Positions 17,855 to 26,816 of a stretch of DNA of 64,000 nucleotides are shown in pieces (the first letter of the stretch is position 1; every line of letters starts with the position of its first letter). The notes under the pieces are model-generated. The model was given only the letters and a program-made list of their open reading frames with translations, did not search any database and was not told where the DNA came from. Position numbers and translations under genes: made by a program. Origin of the DNA: Comamonadaceae bacterium (GTDB taxonomy: Bacteria > Pseudomonadota > Gammaproteobacteria > Burkholderiales > Burkholderiaceae_C); contig CANFOS010000021.1 of the NCBI GenBank assembly GCA_947448735.1, positions 1 to 64,000 on the forward strand, written 5' to 3'.

Positions 17855-19519
17855 TCAGTCTTTCTTCAAAATGGGTCCGGCAAACTTGACGGCAAACGGG
17901 CCCCAGCTTTGCATGTCAACCTCCACCACCACCGGGCCGCCGGCCGCAAAGGCTTGGGTCAGCACGTCAGCCGTTTGATCGGGTTCTTGCAGCTTGAAAT
18001 ACGCGACCTGCAGGCTGGCACAAAACGCGGCAAAGTCGGGGGTGTGCAGGTCGACATAGCAGTGACGGCCGCCGTAAATATCGTCCTGGATGTTTTTGAT
18101 CACACCATACCTGGCGTCGTTCATCAAGATCACGACCAGCTGGGCGCGCTCCTGCACGGCGCAGGCCAGTTCGCCCACATTCAGCATGAAGCCGCCGTCG
18201 CCGACCAACGCCACCGTCTTGCGCTTCAGGCCGTGTTCAGCATCGGCAATCGACGTGCCAATCGCCATGGCCAAGCCCTGACCAATGCCGCCGCCCAGCG
18301 CGTGAACGCCCGCAAGCGGGTGGTTCAGCCGCGGTGCGCGGTTGCCCCACATGGTGTTGGACAGCGTGATGTCGCGCACCCACCAGATGTCTGGCCCCGC
18401 TTGTTTTTCAAGTGCATTTTTGAGCGTCAGGTAGGCACCCAAAGTAGCATCGACCGCCTTTGCGGCTTGAGCCCGCGCAGCTTGCACATCAGCATGCAAA
18501 GCCTGGTCGATCTGCATCTGGCCTTCCAGAATGTCGGCCAGTGCGTTCAGCGTGGCGGCCGCATCGCCCTGCACAAAATAGTCGCTGCGGTAACCCCGGT
18601 TATGCGCCATGGCGTTGGCATCAATGCGGTACAGCGCCTTGGGCAGTTTGAGCTTGTAACGCAGCGTCTCGTTGCTGCGCAGGCGCGTGCCCACGGCCAG
18701 CATGGCGTCGCAGCTTTGGTACAGGTCTTCGGCTGGTTTTTGCAGGTTGTACGAACCCAGGCTGGCCGGGTTGTCTTCAGAAATAATGCCGCGCCCCTGC
18801 ACCGACGAGACCACACCCCAGCCCATGTTGACGAAACGCTGGGCGGCAGTCCGCGCGCCCCGTGCACCGCCGCCCAGCCACAGCAAGGGGCGTTTGGCGG
18901 CTTTCAAATAGCCAGCCAGTGCGGCCACCTGCGCGGCATCAGGCTGCACGGGCTGCAGTGCCAGCGGGGCCAAATCGGCAGGCAAGTCCATCAGTCTGGC
19001 TTGGATGTCAATCGGAATCTCAATGCTGACCGGCCCGCAAGGCGCGGCAAATGCCAGGCGGTGCGCTTCACGCAGCGTGGCCAGTGCGGTCTCGGCATTG
19101 CGGATGCGAAACGCGGCTTTGCCCACCGCTTGCAGCATGGCCAACTGCTGGGGTGCTTCGTGGATAAACCCCAAGTCGCGATCCAGATAATCAGACTCGA
19201 TTTGGCCAGTCAGGTGCAGCATGGGCGTGCCGGCGGTCAATGCTTCAATCAGCGCGCCGGCGGCATTGCCTGCGCCCGTGCCAGTGCTGGTCACGCACAC
19301 GCCCAGGCGGCCCGTGACGCGGGCATAGGCGTCGGCCATGTTGCAGGCACCGGCCTCACCCCTGCTAGAGACAAAGCGGATTTTTTGCCTGGTGTTGAAG
19401 GCGTCCAGGATCGGCATGTTGTGAATCGAGATCACGCCGAACGCCGCCTTCACGCCGCAAAGCTCCAGGAAGCGGGCGGCGAGTTCACCGACCGTGATGT
19501 GTGCTGGTTGGTTTGTCAT
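17855..19519 (-). CDS. Thiamine diphosphate-dependent enzyme (acetolactate synthase/benzoylformate decarboxylase-like)
   Basis: A 554-residue three-domain ThDP enzyme. The activating Glu is Glu55 in SSRGEAGACNMADAYAR, and the Mg/ThDP motif GDGGFMLNVGEL...MNDARYG is in the C-terminal domain. The FAD-binding features of acetolactate synthase are not obvious, and the context argues for a 2-oxo-acid decarboxylase or a C-C lyase. I used the ATG at 19519, two bases after the IclR stop; a TTG at 19525 is in frame. It is followed with a one-base gap by the aspartate-dehydrogenase-like gene. A decarboxylase making an aldehyde for the ALDH in the same operon is a coherent model. Confidence 0.87.
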   Translation of the reverse strand: MTNQPAHITVGELAARFLELCGVKAAFGVISIHNMPILDAFNTRQKIRFVSSRGEAGACNMADAYARVTGRLGVCVTSTGTGAGNAAGALIEALTAGTPMLHLTGQIESDYLDRDLGFIHEAPQQLAMLQAVGKAAFRIRNAETALATLREAHRLAFAAPCGPVSIEIPIDIQARLMDLPADLAPLALQPVQPDAAQVAALAGYLKAAKRPLLWLGGGARGARTAAQRFVNMGWGVVSSVQGRGIISEDNPASLGSYNLQKPAEDLYQSCDAMLAVGTRLRSNETLRYKLKLPKALYRIDANAMAHNRGYRSDYFVQGDAAATLNALADILEGQMQIDQALHADVQAARAQAAKAVDATLGAYLTLKNALEKQAGPDIWWVRDITLSNTMWGNRAPRLNHPLAGVHALGGGIGQGLAMAIGTSIADAEHGLKRKTVALVGDGGFMLNVGELACAVQERAQLVVILMNDARYGVIKNIQDDIYGGRHCYVDLHTPDFAAFCASLQVAYFKLQEPDQTADVLTQAFAAGGPVVVEVDMQSWGPFAVKFAGPILKKD

Positions 19520-19521
19520 GC

Positions 19522-20358
19522 TCAAGCGGCGATCTTGTGTTGAAGGGTAGGCAAGCTGCGCAACGCGTTGCGCGGTGGGGGTAAGTGGCTCAGGCGCTCG
19601 GTCAAGGCTTGAGCGGCCTGCTGCACTTGGGGCACCAGCGTGTCGGTCATCTGTTTGTCCAGGTGCTGTGCCGGCACAGCAATGCTGACGGCAGCGATCA
19701 CTTCGAGTCGGTCATTCAGCACGGGGGACGCAATGGTGGAAATTCCGGTTTCAAACCCGCCCTGGCTGATGCCGTAGCCATTGTGTCTATCGGTGTCCAG
19801 CTGGGCTTTGAGCTCAGCGACGGTCTTGGGCGTTTTAGGGGTGTAACTTTGCAAGGTCGCTTCGGGGTAAAGCGCGCTCAGCTCGGCCAGCGTCATGCAG
19901 CACAGCAACTGGCGGCCCAGCACGGTGGCATGAGCCGGCAAGCGTGCGCCCACCTGTATGGCATGAAAGGGCGTGCTCTTGCCGGTGGCTTTGGCCACAA
20001 ACACCACCTCGCGCTGGTCACGCACCACGATGTGGGCCGAGTAGCCTGAGGTGTCGCGCAGCGCCTCAATGATGGGGCGGCCATGCTCGGTCAGCTCCAT
20101 GGAGGCGAGGTATTCAAAGCCCAGCCGCAGCACGCCCAGGCTGAGCTTGTATTGGGCGCCGTCGCCAACGCGCTCGACAAAACCCGATTTTTCAAGCGTG
20201 TGCAACATGCGAAACACCGACGCACGCGGCAGCCCCAGCTGGCGCGACAAATCTGCGCCGCTGAGCTGGGGCGTCTGGCGGCTGAATTTACCCAGCAACT
20301 CCAGCCCACGTTGAAGCGCTGGGACGATGTAACGGTCGTCTGGCGGGGCGTCGTTCAT
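19522..20358 (-). CDS. IclR-family transcriptional regulator
   Basis: A 278-residue regulator with an N-terminal winged helix (about 10-75: ADLSRQLGLPRASVFRMLHT) and a C-terminal GAF-like effector-binding domain (about 90-260: AHATVLGRQLLCCM and GGFETGISTIASPVL). IclR proteins often control aromatic degradation genes. It lies inside the operon rather than at its edge, between the hydrolase and the ThDP enzyme, so it would be co-transcribed and could set up feedback. Its site may be the repeated TGATTC region upstream of 25747. Confidence 0.9.
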   Translation of the reverse strand: MNDAPPDDRYIVPALQRGLELLGKFSRQTPQLSGADLSRQLGLPRASVFRMLHTLEKSGFVERVGDGAQYKLSLGVLRLGFEYLASMELTEHGRPIIEALRDTSGYSAHIVVRDQREVVFVAKATGKSTPFHAIQVGARLPAHATVLGRQLLCCMTLAELSALYPEATLQSYTPKTPKTVAELKAQLDTDRHNGYGISQGGFETGISTIASPVLNDRLEVIAAVSIAVPAQHLDKQMTDTLVPQVQQAAQALTERLSHLPPPRNALRSLPTLQHKIAA

Positions 20359-20371
20359 GGTGTCGAATGTT

Positions 20372-21244
20372 TCAGTGGGTGAATTGCAAAAGTGCGTTGA
20401 CCTGGTCTGACGCCTCCAGCGCGCAAGCGTGGCCGACCGGACCTAAGTCAAGCCAGTCGGTGTTGGCAGCCAGCGCCACCGCCTGGCAGGCGGCGGGCGG
20501 GGTGGCGTTGTCCAGCTGACCACTGGCGACGCTGATCGGGCACTGCACTTTGGCAACGTCAGTGATCAAGTCACCGCCAGCGAGCAAGTGCGCCGCCTGT
20601 GTGTAACCACTGACATGGATTTGAGACATCATGCGTTGCGCGTAGGCCTTCATGTCAGGCGGCGCGTTAGGCGACACCATGCCTGCGCCGCGCTGCTGGC
20701 CCCAGCCCTCAGGGCCAAGCGCGGCCAGCTGGTTCAGCCGGTCATCGCGTTTTTTGTCCCGGTCTTCGGCCGTGGCCCGCGCGTAGCCCTGGGCTGGGGC
20801 GAGCAGCACCAGTCTGGCCACTTGGGCCGGGCGCTGCACGGCTGCACGGGCGGCCATCAAGGCGCCCAGAGAATGCCCGACCAGCGTGACCGGGTGGGTG
20901 ATGCACAGCGCGTCCAGCCAGGCCCACAGCTGGCGGGCGTAGTCGCCCGCATCGGGTCGGCCAGGGGCCACCGGACTGCTGGCGGCGTAGCCTGGCGCGT
21001 CCCAGGCAAGCAAGCCGCGGCCACCACCTTGGGCGGCTTCAAGCTGCATCAGCCAGCTGCCCGAGGCCGAACCAATGCCATGCAGCAACACATGGCTGAC
21101 ACGCTGTGCGCCAGCCTGCCGATACGTGACCTGCCCGCCGGGCACCGCCATCACTTGCGGCGTGAAGCGCTGCAAGCGTTCAGCCAACGGGCCGGGTTGG
21201 GTGCTCATGGAGGGGGTGGCGTGAAGGTCGGCATTTGAGGGCAT
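20372..21244 (-). CDS. Alpha/beta hydrolase, meta-cleavage-product hydrolase-like
   Basis: A 290-residue alpha/beta-fold hydrolase. The oxyanion loop is HGIGSASGSW (55-64), the nucleophile is Ser125 in GHSLGA, and Asp245 and His272 (VGHAC) complete the triad. Length and the HGxGxxxxSW loop resemble BphD/MhpC-type C-C hydrolases that act after extradiol cleavage; esterase or lactonase activity is also possible. The start is not certain (ATG 21244 or 21208) because neither has a clear ribosome-binding site. Confidence 0.85.
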   Translation of the reverse strand: MPSNADLHATPSMSTQPGPLAERLQRFTPQVMAVPGGQVTYRQAGAQRVSHVLLHGIGSASGSWLMQLEAAQGGGRGLLAWDAPGYAASSPVAPGRPDAGDYARQLWAWLDALCITHPVTLVGHSLGALMAARAAVQRPAQVARLVLLAPAQGYARATAEDRDKKRDDRLNQLAALGPEGWGQQRGAGMVSPNAPPDMKAYAQRMMSQIHVSGYTQAAHLLAGGDLITDVAKVQCPISVASGQLDNATPPAACQAVALAANTDWLDLGPVGHACALEASDQVNALLQFTH

Positions 21245-21268
21245 TTTGGATATAAAAACAGGGTTTTA

Positions 21269-21309
21269 CCCAATAAAAATCAGGGCCAATAGCTCTTAAT
21301 TTAATAGCG
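21269..21309 (-). repeat. Dispersed intergenic repeat, copy c
   Basis: Minus-orientation copy (CCAATAAAAAT ... CAATAGCTCTTAATTTAATAGC) lying between two genes of the catabolic operon, ending just at the cupin stop codon. Confidence 0.65.
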
Positions 21310-21310
21310 G

Positions 21311-21916
21311 TTATTTTGCCGCGGCCGCCAGCATGTCGCGCTTGATTTTGGCCAGCGGGCTGTCGGGCGGGTAGGTCGGTGTGATCGGCTTGGGTGTGCC
21401 CAGCATCACGCACATCAGGGCGTCTTCGTCGCCGATGTTGGTTTCTTCGCGGTACACGCCGGGTGGCACCGAGATCAAGTCGCGCTCGTTGAGCACAGCC
21501 TCCCAGCGCTCGCCGTCTTTTTCGCAGACGATTTTCATCTTGCCGCGCATCACAAAAAACACCTCTTCCACGTCATAGTGGATATGCGATGGGCCGACAT
21601 TACCGGCGGGTATCACCATGGTGGAGAAGGTGAAGTGCGCCGACGGCACGGTGTTCATGTCGGTGGCCACGCCAGTGCCGCCGGTGCCCACGTAGCGCAT
21701 TTGGGCGCGGCGGTAGGTCGGGTCGTAATCAGCCTGAAACTTCAAGGCGTCCCAGTCGTATTTGCGGGTAGAAAAGCGGGCCACGCGGCTTTCCATCCAG
21801 GCCGCCATGCTTTGGCCAGGCGCGGCCATCATGCCGCGCTGAATCTCGGCTTCAGCAGGAATCGCCGCGTCCATCAGGCCGCGTTCATTGAAGAGGGGTT
21901 GATTGGCTGCGTTCAT
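21311..21916 (-). CDS. Cupin-domain protein, possible dioxygenase
   Basis: A 201-residue protein with a single cupin barrel at about residues 90-180. Metal ligands His111, His113 and Glu117/118 are in HIHYDVEEVFFVMRG, and PPGVYREE marks the second cupin motif, although the usual final histidine is not obvious there. Single-cupin enzymes in aromatic pathways include ring-cleaving dioxygenases and isomerases. A second possible ring-cleavage enzyme beside the VOC protein makes the pathway unusual. The function is not assignable from sequence alone. Confidence 0.8.
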   Translation of the reverse strand: MNAANQPLFNERGLMDAAIPAEAEIQRGMMAAPGQSMAAWMESRVARFSTRKYDWDALKFQADYDPTYRRAQMRYVGTGGTGVATDMNTVPSAHFTFSTMVIPAGNVGPSHIHYDVEEVFFVMRGKMKIVCEKDGERWEAVLNERDLISVPPGVYREETNIGDEDALMCVMLGTPKPITPTYPPDSPLAKIKRDMLAAAAK

Positions 21917-21941
21917 GGGGTTTCCTTGTTTTGGTGATGTC

Positions 21942-22721
21942 TCAATTCATGACAAAGCCACCGTTGACGGGCAGCACTTGTCCGGTAATAAAACCGCTGC
22001 CGCGCGACAGCAAAAACAGCACGGCATCGGTCACGTCTTCGGGCGTTTGGGCACGTTCGACGGCGCGGCCATTGCGGTAGTGGTCGTGGCGGGCCTGGGG
22101 CACGTATTCAGTGGCCTCGACCAAGGTCAAGCCGGGTGCGATGGCATTGACAGTGATGCCCTGCGGCCCCAACTCGCGCGCCATCGAGCGGGTCATGGCC
22201 ATCACGGCGCCCTTGCTGGCCACATAGGCCATCAGGTTGGGCGCGCCCCACAACGCGGTGTCAGAGGCCAGATTGACCACGCGCCCGCTGCCGCCAGCGG
22301 CCAGGTGCGGCTGTGCAGCCACGGTGGCCAGCCAGGTGCCGCGCACGTTGACGCTCATCACGCGGTCCCACATGTCCGTGGCAATGTCACCCATGACTTT
22401 GCCACCTGAATTGGTAATCGCACCGTTGTTGACAAGACCGTCTAGCCCACCCATGTGTGCAGCGGCGGCGTTGACCCCGGCCTGGATGGCGGCCGGGTCG
22501 CTCAAGTCCATCGGCAGGTAATGCGCCTCTGGCCCAAGCGCTTTGGCCAGCGCCTGGCCGCGCTCATGCAGCACGTCGCTGATCACCACTTGCGCGCCCG
22601 CAGCCCGCAGCGCACGTGCAAACGCCTCGCCCAGCCCCCGCGCACCGCCGGTGACCAGTACCTTGCGGCCTGTGAGCGAGATTTCTGAGGGTTTGGATGT
22701 GGTCATGCGTGTTAAGTCCAT
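21942..22721 (-). CDS. Short-chain dehydrogenase/reductase
   Basis: A 259-residue classical SDR with TGGARGLGEA for the cofactor, NNGA in place of NNAG, a catalytic Ser in NLASDTALWG and an intact YVASK dyad. The C-terminus (GFITGQVLPVNGGFVMN) is typical of 3-oxoacyl-reductase-like or diol dehydrogenases. It starts four bases after the ABC permease stop. In the operon it is the natural candidate for a cis-diol or alcohol dehydrogenase, since the other SDR lacks its Tyr-Lys pair. Confidence 0.9.
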   Translation of the reverse strand: MDLTRMTTSKPSEISLTGRKVLVTGGARGLGEAFARALRAAGAQVVISDVLHERGQALAKALGPEAHYLPMDLSDPAAIQAGVNAAAAHMGGLDGLVNNGAITNSGGKVMGDIATDMWDRVMSVNVRGTWLATVAAQPHLAAGGSGRVVNLASDTALWGAPNLMAYVASKGAVMAMTRSMARELGPQGITVNAIAPGLTLVEATEYVPQARHDHYRNGRAVERAQTPEDVTDAVLFLLSRGSGFITGQVLPVNGGFVMN

Positions 22722-22725
22722 TTGG

Positions 22726-23511
22726 TCAGGCAGAGCGTCGCTCGGAAGAAGGCAGGTAATGCAGCACGCGCCGCTCGACCATCACCACCGCGTAGTAAGC
22801 CGCGATGCCAATCACCGTCAACGCGGCGATGACGACAAACACCGCAGCGGTATTGCCCTGGCCTTCAAAAAACACCAGCAAATAGCCCAGGCCCATGTTG
22901 CCGCCGACCAGCTCGCCCACCACCACCCCAATCACCGCCAGTGTGCTGGCGATGCGCAGGCCAGAGAACAGGGCAGGCATGGTGGTCGGGTATTCCACAT
23001 TCCTGAAGACTTGAAAGCGGGTTGCTGAAAAAGAGCGCGCCAGATTGATCATGTCAACGTCCATGGTGCGCATGGCCGACAGCACATTGATGAGTACCGG
23101 AAAGAAAACAATCAGCACCGCCACCAAAATTTTGGGATACATGGTGTAACCCATCCACATCACAAACAGGGGCGCAAAAGCCACTTTGGGTGCGATTTGC
23201 AGGGCCAGCAGATACGGGGACAGTACCGCCTCCACACGCGGCGACAGGCCCAAGGCGTAACCCATCAAGGCGCCCAGTACAGAACCCAAAATAAAACCAA
23301 TCAGGACCTCGGCCGCGGTGATGCCCGCATGCCACAACAGGCGCTCGCTGCCCCAGATGCGGACGGCCTCAAGACACACTTTGCTGAGGTTGGGCAGCAC
23401 ATAGTCGGGCGCGCCAACCAGCGCAGGGCCCCACTGCCAGACCGCCAAAAAAAGCACCAGCACCGCCAGGCTCCATAGCAGGGTGCTGAGGCGGTCATGG
23501 TTGGCGTTCAT
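22726..23511 (-). CDS. ABC transporter permease, NitT/TauT type
   Basis: A 261-residue inner-membrane permease of the BPD_transp_1 family with about six helices. The EAA-like coupling loop lies in the segment RSFSATRFQVFRNVEYPTTM. It follows the substrate-binding protein and precedes the SDR by four bases. Family members import nitrate, taurine, sulfonates, thiamine precursors or aromatic acids such as phthalate. ATG 23511 is used; a GTG at 23520 is in frame. Confidence 0.9.
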   Translation of the reverse strand: MNANHDRLSTLLWSLAVLVLFLAVWQWGPALVGAPDYVLPNLSKVCLEAVRIWGSERLLWHAGITAAEVLIGFILGSVLGALMGYALGLSPRVEAVLSPYLLALQIAPKVAFAPLFVMWMGYTMYPKILVAVLIVFFPVLINVLSAMRTMDVDMINLARSFSATRFQVFRNVEYPTTMPALFSGLRIASTLAVIGVVVGELVGGNMGLGYLLVFFEGQGNTAAVFVVIAALTVIGIAAYYAVVMVERRVLHYLPSSERRSA

Positions 23512-23538
23512 GGACGTCACTTGTGTGCTGGTAAGCTT

Positions 23539-24546
23539 TTATTTGCCCAACACGAACTGGTTCGTGTACAGGTCTTTGAGCGGCGCTTCTTTGGCCACCA
23601 CACCATTGCCAACATAAAATTTTTGCAGCTCACCCAAGCGGGCTTCGTCCATCTGGCCGGGTACTTTCTGGCCTGCGTAAACATATTTGTTGTACATCTC
23701 GAAGGCTTTCAGAATGGAGGCTTCTTTGCCGGTGTGAACTGGCACATGCTTGACGTACGCCGCTGTGGCGGCCTTGGGGTCGGCCATGATGTCCTTCATG
23801 CCCTTGAGGGTAGCGCGCACCAGCTTTTGCACCAGTTGCGGGTTCTTTTGAATCGTCTCGTCGGAGGCGAGGATAGACTGCGCCATGCTCTTGAAGTAAA
23901 TGTCGGCCGGCAAGATGTCGACCTGCGCGCCCGCGTCCAGGGCGCTGACCGTCCAGTCGGGAACAGCGGCCATGGCGGTGGCTTTTTTGCCTGCAAATTG
24001 TTGCCACACACCAGCCGGGCCAGCGGCCTGAATGTTGACATCGTTTTTGGTCAGCCCGACTTTGCTGAGCATGCCCAGCAGCGCGTAGTAGGTGGTGTCG
24101 GTGTAGGAAATGACCGTGACGGTCTTGCCTCTGAGCTCACGCGGGCTTTCAATCCTCTCGTCTTTGTGGCTGACCAGTTGCATCAGGGAGCCGCTGCCCA
24201 GCACGGCCACCGCCTTGACCGGAATGCCCTGCGCCCGCGCGATGATGGGGGTGTCGCCGATCGCGCCGCCAATGACGGCATTGCCTGCGCCAACCTGCTT
24301 GGCCACATCAACGCCGCCGCGCCCGGCGACAAACTCAACCTCCAGGCCTTCAGCCGCGTAATAGCCTTTGGCTTGGGCCAGCATCCACGGTCCAAAAGCT
24401 GGCAGCGTCCCCGGCGCGGGCAGCAAATAGGTTATTTTTTGCAGTTGCGCCTGGGCCGCCAGGGGCAGCATGAATGCGCTGGTGGCCAACAGGGCCAGGG
24501 CAGTGCGGCGCAATGTGCCGGTGTGGATGAGGGCTTTGACAGTCAT
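23539..24546 (-). CDS. ABC transporter substrate-binding protein (NMT1/THI5-like)
   Basis: A 335-residue periplasmic binding protein with a Sec signal peptide ending near AAQA-QL (residue 34). The mature part has the NMT1/SsuA fold, with typical LRGKTVTVISYTDTTYYALL in domain 1. GGAG lies a short distance before the ATG. It is the specificity determinant of the importer encoded here. The ligand is probably the growth substrate of the operon and cannot be told from sequence. Confidence 0.92.
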   Translation of the reverse strand: MTVKALIHTGTLRRTALALLATSAFMLPLAAQAQLQKITYLLPAPGTLPAFGPWMLAQAKGYYAAEGLEVEFVAGRGGVDVAKQVGAGNAVIGGAIGDTPIIARAQGIPVKAVAVLGSGSLMQLVSHKDERIESPRELRGKTVTVISYTDTTYYALLGMLSKVGLTKNDVNIQAAGPAGVWQQFAGKKATAMAAVPDWTVSALDAGAQVDILPADIYFKSMAQSILASDETIQKNPQLVQKLVRATLKGMKDIMADPKAATAAYVKHVPVHTGKEASILKAFEMYNKYVYAGQKVPGQMDEARLGELQKFYVGNGVVAKEAPLKDLYTNQFVLGK

Positions 24547-24593
24547 GATGTTTCTCCGGTGGGGTGTTGAAAGGGCAGCGCTGGTTGAAGGGG

Positions 24594-25388
24594 TCAGTGC
24601 ACGTCAGTGTGCGCATCAAGCTTGAGCAGATCCATCAGGCGCGCCACGTAGGGGCCAACCTCGGGGCGTTTGCGTCTGGCCATGGGGTTGTCGCGGTCGG
24701 GTAGGTCAACCTTGATTTGCTCAACGATGGTGCCGGGGCGTTCGCTCATGACCAGGATACGGTCTGACAGCGCCACGGCTTCAAACAAGTCATGCGTGAT
24801 GAAGAGCACCGTCTTTTGATGCTGCGCCACGGTTTGCGCCAGGTCCTGCTGCAGGATCATTTTGGTTTGCGCATCAAGGGCCGAGAACGGCTCGTCCATC
24901 AGCAGTACGAGCGGGTCAACCGCCAGCGTTCTGGCCAGTGCCGCACGCTGGCGCATACCGCCCGACAGCTGGTGCGGGTAATTGGCACCAAAGCCAGTCA
25001 GGTGGCACTGCTTGAGCAGCCGCTGCGACACGTCGGCGCGCCCGGCGGCGGGCACACCCCGCAGCTCCAGCCCAAATTCGATGTTTTGGGCAATCGTGCG
25101 CCACGGCATCAACAGGTCTTTTTGCAGCATGAAGGACACGTGTTTGTTGGGTCCCTCAACGACTTGCCCCGCCACCTTGACCACGCCTGCGCTTGGCTTG
25201 GCCAGGCCCGAACCCATGTTCAGCAAGGTGCTTTTGCCGCAGCCTGATGGCCCAATGATGGACACGACTTCACCCGGCGCAATCGCAAAGTTCACGTCTG
25301 TGGCGGCCAGCACTTCTTTGGACTGCCCACGCGCGGGGAAACGCTTTTGCACGCCAATGAATTCGATCGCAGGCGCGGCGCTTGTCAC
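24594..25388 (-). CDS. ABC transporter ATP-binding protein, NitT/TauT type
   Basis: A 264-residue ATPase subunit with Walker A GPSGCGKSTLL, signature LSGGMRQR and Walker B VLLMDEPFSALD. It starts with a GTG that overlaps the stop of the ferredoxin gene (GTGA), which shows tight translational coupling. It energises the importer made with the next two genes. Confidence 0.94.
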   Translation of the reverse strand: MTSAAPAIEFIGVQKRFPARGQSKEVLAATDVNFAIAPGEVVSIIGPSGCGKSTLLNMGSGLAKPSAGVVKVAGQVVEGPNKHVSFMLQKDLLMPWRTIAQNIEFGLELRGVPAAGRADVSQRLLKQCHLTGFGANYPHQLSGGMRQRAALARTLAVDPLVLLMDEPFSALDAQTKMILQQDLAQTVAQHQKTVLFITHDLFEAVALSDRILVMSERPGTIVEQIKVDLPDRDNPMARRKRPEVGPYVARLMDLLKLDAHTDVH

Positions 25389-25747
25389 ACAGCGGCTTTC
25401 ACGATGGGGATTTGCACCTGCACCCTGCCATCGGAGATGCGTACCGGGAAGCGCTGTAAATCACGCTGACCGACTTCCACCAGGCATTTGCCAGTGGCAA
25501 TGTCAAACCGTGCTGCGTGCAAGGGACATTCGATCACGCCGCCTTCCTGAAAGCCTTGCGACAGCAGCGCGTAGGCATGCGGGCAAATATCTTCAAGCGC
25601 GTGCACCTCGCCGTCGAGCAAGAACAGCCCGAGCTTGTGCCCATGGATGTCGACACCGACCGGAAAGTCAGGGTCGAGCTGGCCTTGCGCAGCGGCGTCA
25701 TGCCAAGTCAGGTCTTGGGTGGGAGTTGCGGGGCTGGAATCGCTCAT
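25385..25747 (-). CDS. Rieske [2Fe-2S] ferredoxin, first gene of the catabolic operon
   Basis: A 120-residue soluble Rieske protein with cluster ligands Cys55, His57, Cys74 and His77 (CPHAYALL...CPLHAARF). It resembles the ferredoxin components of three-component dioxygenases. I chose the ATG at 25747 (MSDSSPAT); the frame runs on upstream through what looks like promoter DNA. It would pass electrons to the Rieske oxygenase at the far end of the operon. No ferredoxin reductase gene is present in the window, so one must be supplied from elsewhere. Confidence 0.9.
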   Translation of the reverse strand: MSDSSPATPTQDLTWHDAAAQGQLDPDFPVGVDIHGHKLGLFLLDGEVHALEDICPHAYALLSQGFQEGGVIECPLHAARFDIATGKCLVEVGQRDLQRFPVRISDGRVQVQIPIVKAAV

Positions 25748-25770
25748 AACTACGCCTTGGCATCCGATTA

Positions 25771-25824
25771 TTGATTCATCAATAAAACATTGATTCTCTA
25801 ATGATTCATTATTGGGCTGATGAA
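25771..25824 (-). promoter_or_regulatory. Candidate operator/promoter region of the catabolic operon
   Basis: An AT-rich stretch just upstream of the first gene with three TGATTC half-sites (25772, 25791, 25803), a near-perfect inverted repeat TTGATTCATCAA (25771-25782), and an inverted GATGAA at 25819. Such spaced half-sites are what a dimeric regulator binds. The IclR protein of the operon is the natural candidate, but this is inference. Confidence 0.45.
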
Positions 25825-26015
25825 TGCCGCCGTCAATCAATAGTTGAGCGATTTCATGGGGATTGGGCCGCTTCGCAGGATGATGCGGTGTCGCACAGAG
25901 CTAGAGGCAACGTTCAGCGCTCTCGTTTGACGTATGTGGCGCAAGCCATGGATGTGCGCGATAGAAGCTGATCGTGATCGCGCGGGAGCGCATTCATTTC
26001 AGACAGAAATACCCA

Positions 26016-26816
26016 TCAACAGGACAGATGCTTTTTGACTTGTGCAACAAACCCGTGAGCATCAAAGCTGCGTTCTGTGACATCGGCGCCATGGGGCCCG
26101 ATGCTCACCACACTGCATGCCCGCGTGCCGTAGTCTGCCGTGCGAACAAAAACGGCCGACAGCGCACGCTCTGTGCCCGATGCCACGCCTGTTTGCGGCA
26201 ATTCGGCATCAGGGGCGATGGCGTCGTTTGACAGCAATTCGAGCAGCTCGTTGTCAAGATCTGGCGCGTTGGTGCCGTGCTGCGTGGCCAGCGTCTTTTC
26301 AAAATCTTGTTGCAGCCGCACCAGCTTGGGCCAGGGCGTGTTGAAGTCAGCGTTGGACACCGAGCTGATGCCGCTGGGCAATTCAAAGGCGCGTGCATGA
26401 CGGCTTTCAAAGCCCATCAGTTGCTGGCCATCAAACAAAATGAGGTTGAACGGGTTGTAGACGTGAGCCGTGCTGGAGAGTTTTTGCAAGTAAGCGGCAG
26501 CGCTCATGGAGCCCTGCAAAAAAGTGGTGGTGATATGCCCGCGCGACGGCGCATTGGCGTTGTGGCGACTTGGGTCCCGGTAGTTGGTCAAGGCGGCAAG
26601 CCGCACGCACCCAGTGCCCGGCGCCAGGCCCGTGCTGTCGGTCTTTGCAACGCCCAGCCAGGCTCCTCCCGCCCGCATGTCTTTGCCTGCCAAAATGCGC
26701 TGGCCGGGCCAATGCTGCAGTTGCTGTGCCGGACGGGCATAGAACTCGTCGCGGTTGGCCGCGATGATCAGAGGCGTTTTGTGCGCCGGCTGCCAACTCA
26801 GGGTGATCAAGCACAT
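26016..26816 (-). CDS. NRDE-family (TANGO2-like) protein
   Basis: A 266-residue cytosolic protein of the NRDE/TANGO2 family, marked by its N-terminal MCLITLSWQP and the ANRDEFYARP motif at about residue 19-28. An Ntn-hydrolase-like fold beginning with Cys2 has been suggested for the family; bacterial function is not established, and haem handling has been proposed for eukaryotic relatives. It stands alone, with 268 bases of non-coding DNA separating it from the catabolic operon. Confidence 0.85.
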   Translation of the reverse strand: MCLITLSWQPAHKTPLIIAANRDEFYARPAQQLQHWPGQRILAGKDMRAGGAWLGVAKTDSTGLAPGTGCVRLAALTNYRDPSRHNANAPSRGHITTTFLQGSMSAAAYLQKLSSTAHVYNPFNLILFDGQQLMGFESRHARAFELPSGISSVSNADFNTPWPKLVRLQQDFEKTLATQHGTNAPDLDNELLELLSNDAIAPDAELPQTGVASGTERALSAVFVRTADYGTRACSVVSIGPHGADVTERSFDAHGFVAQVKKHLSC

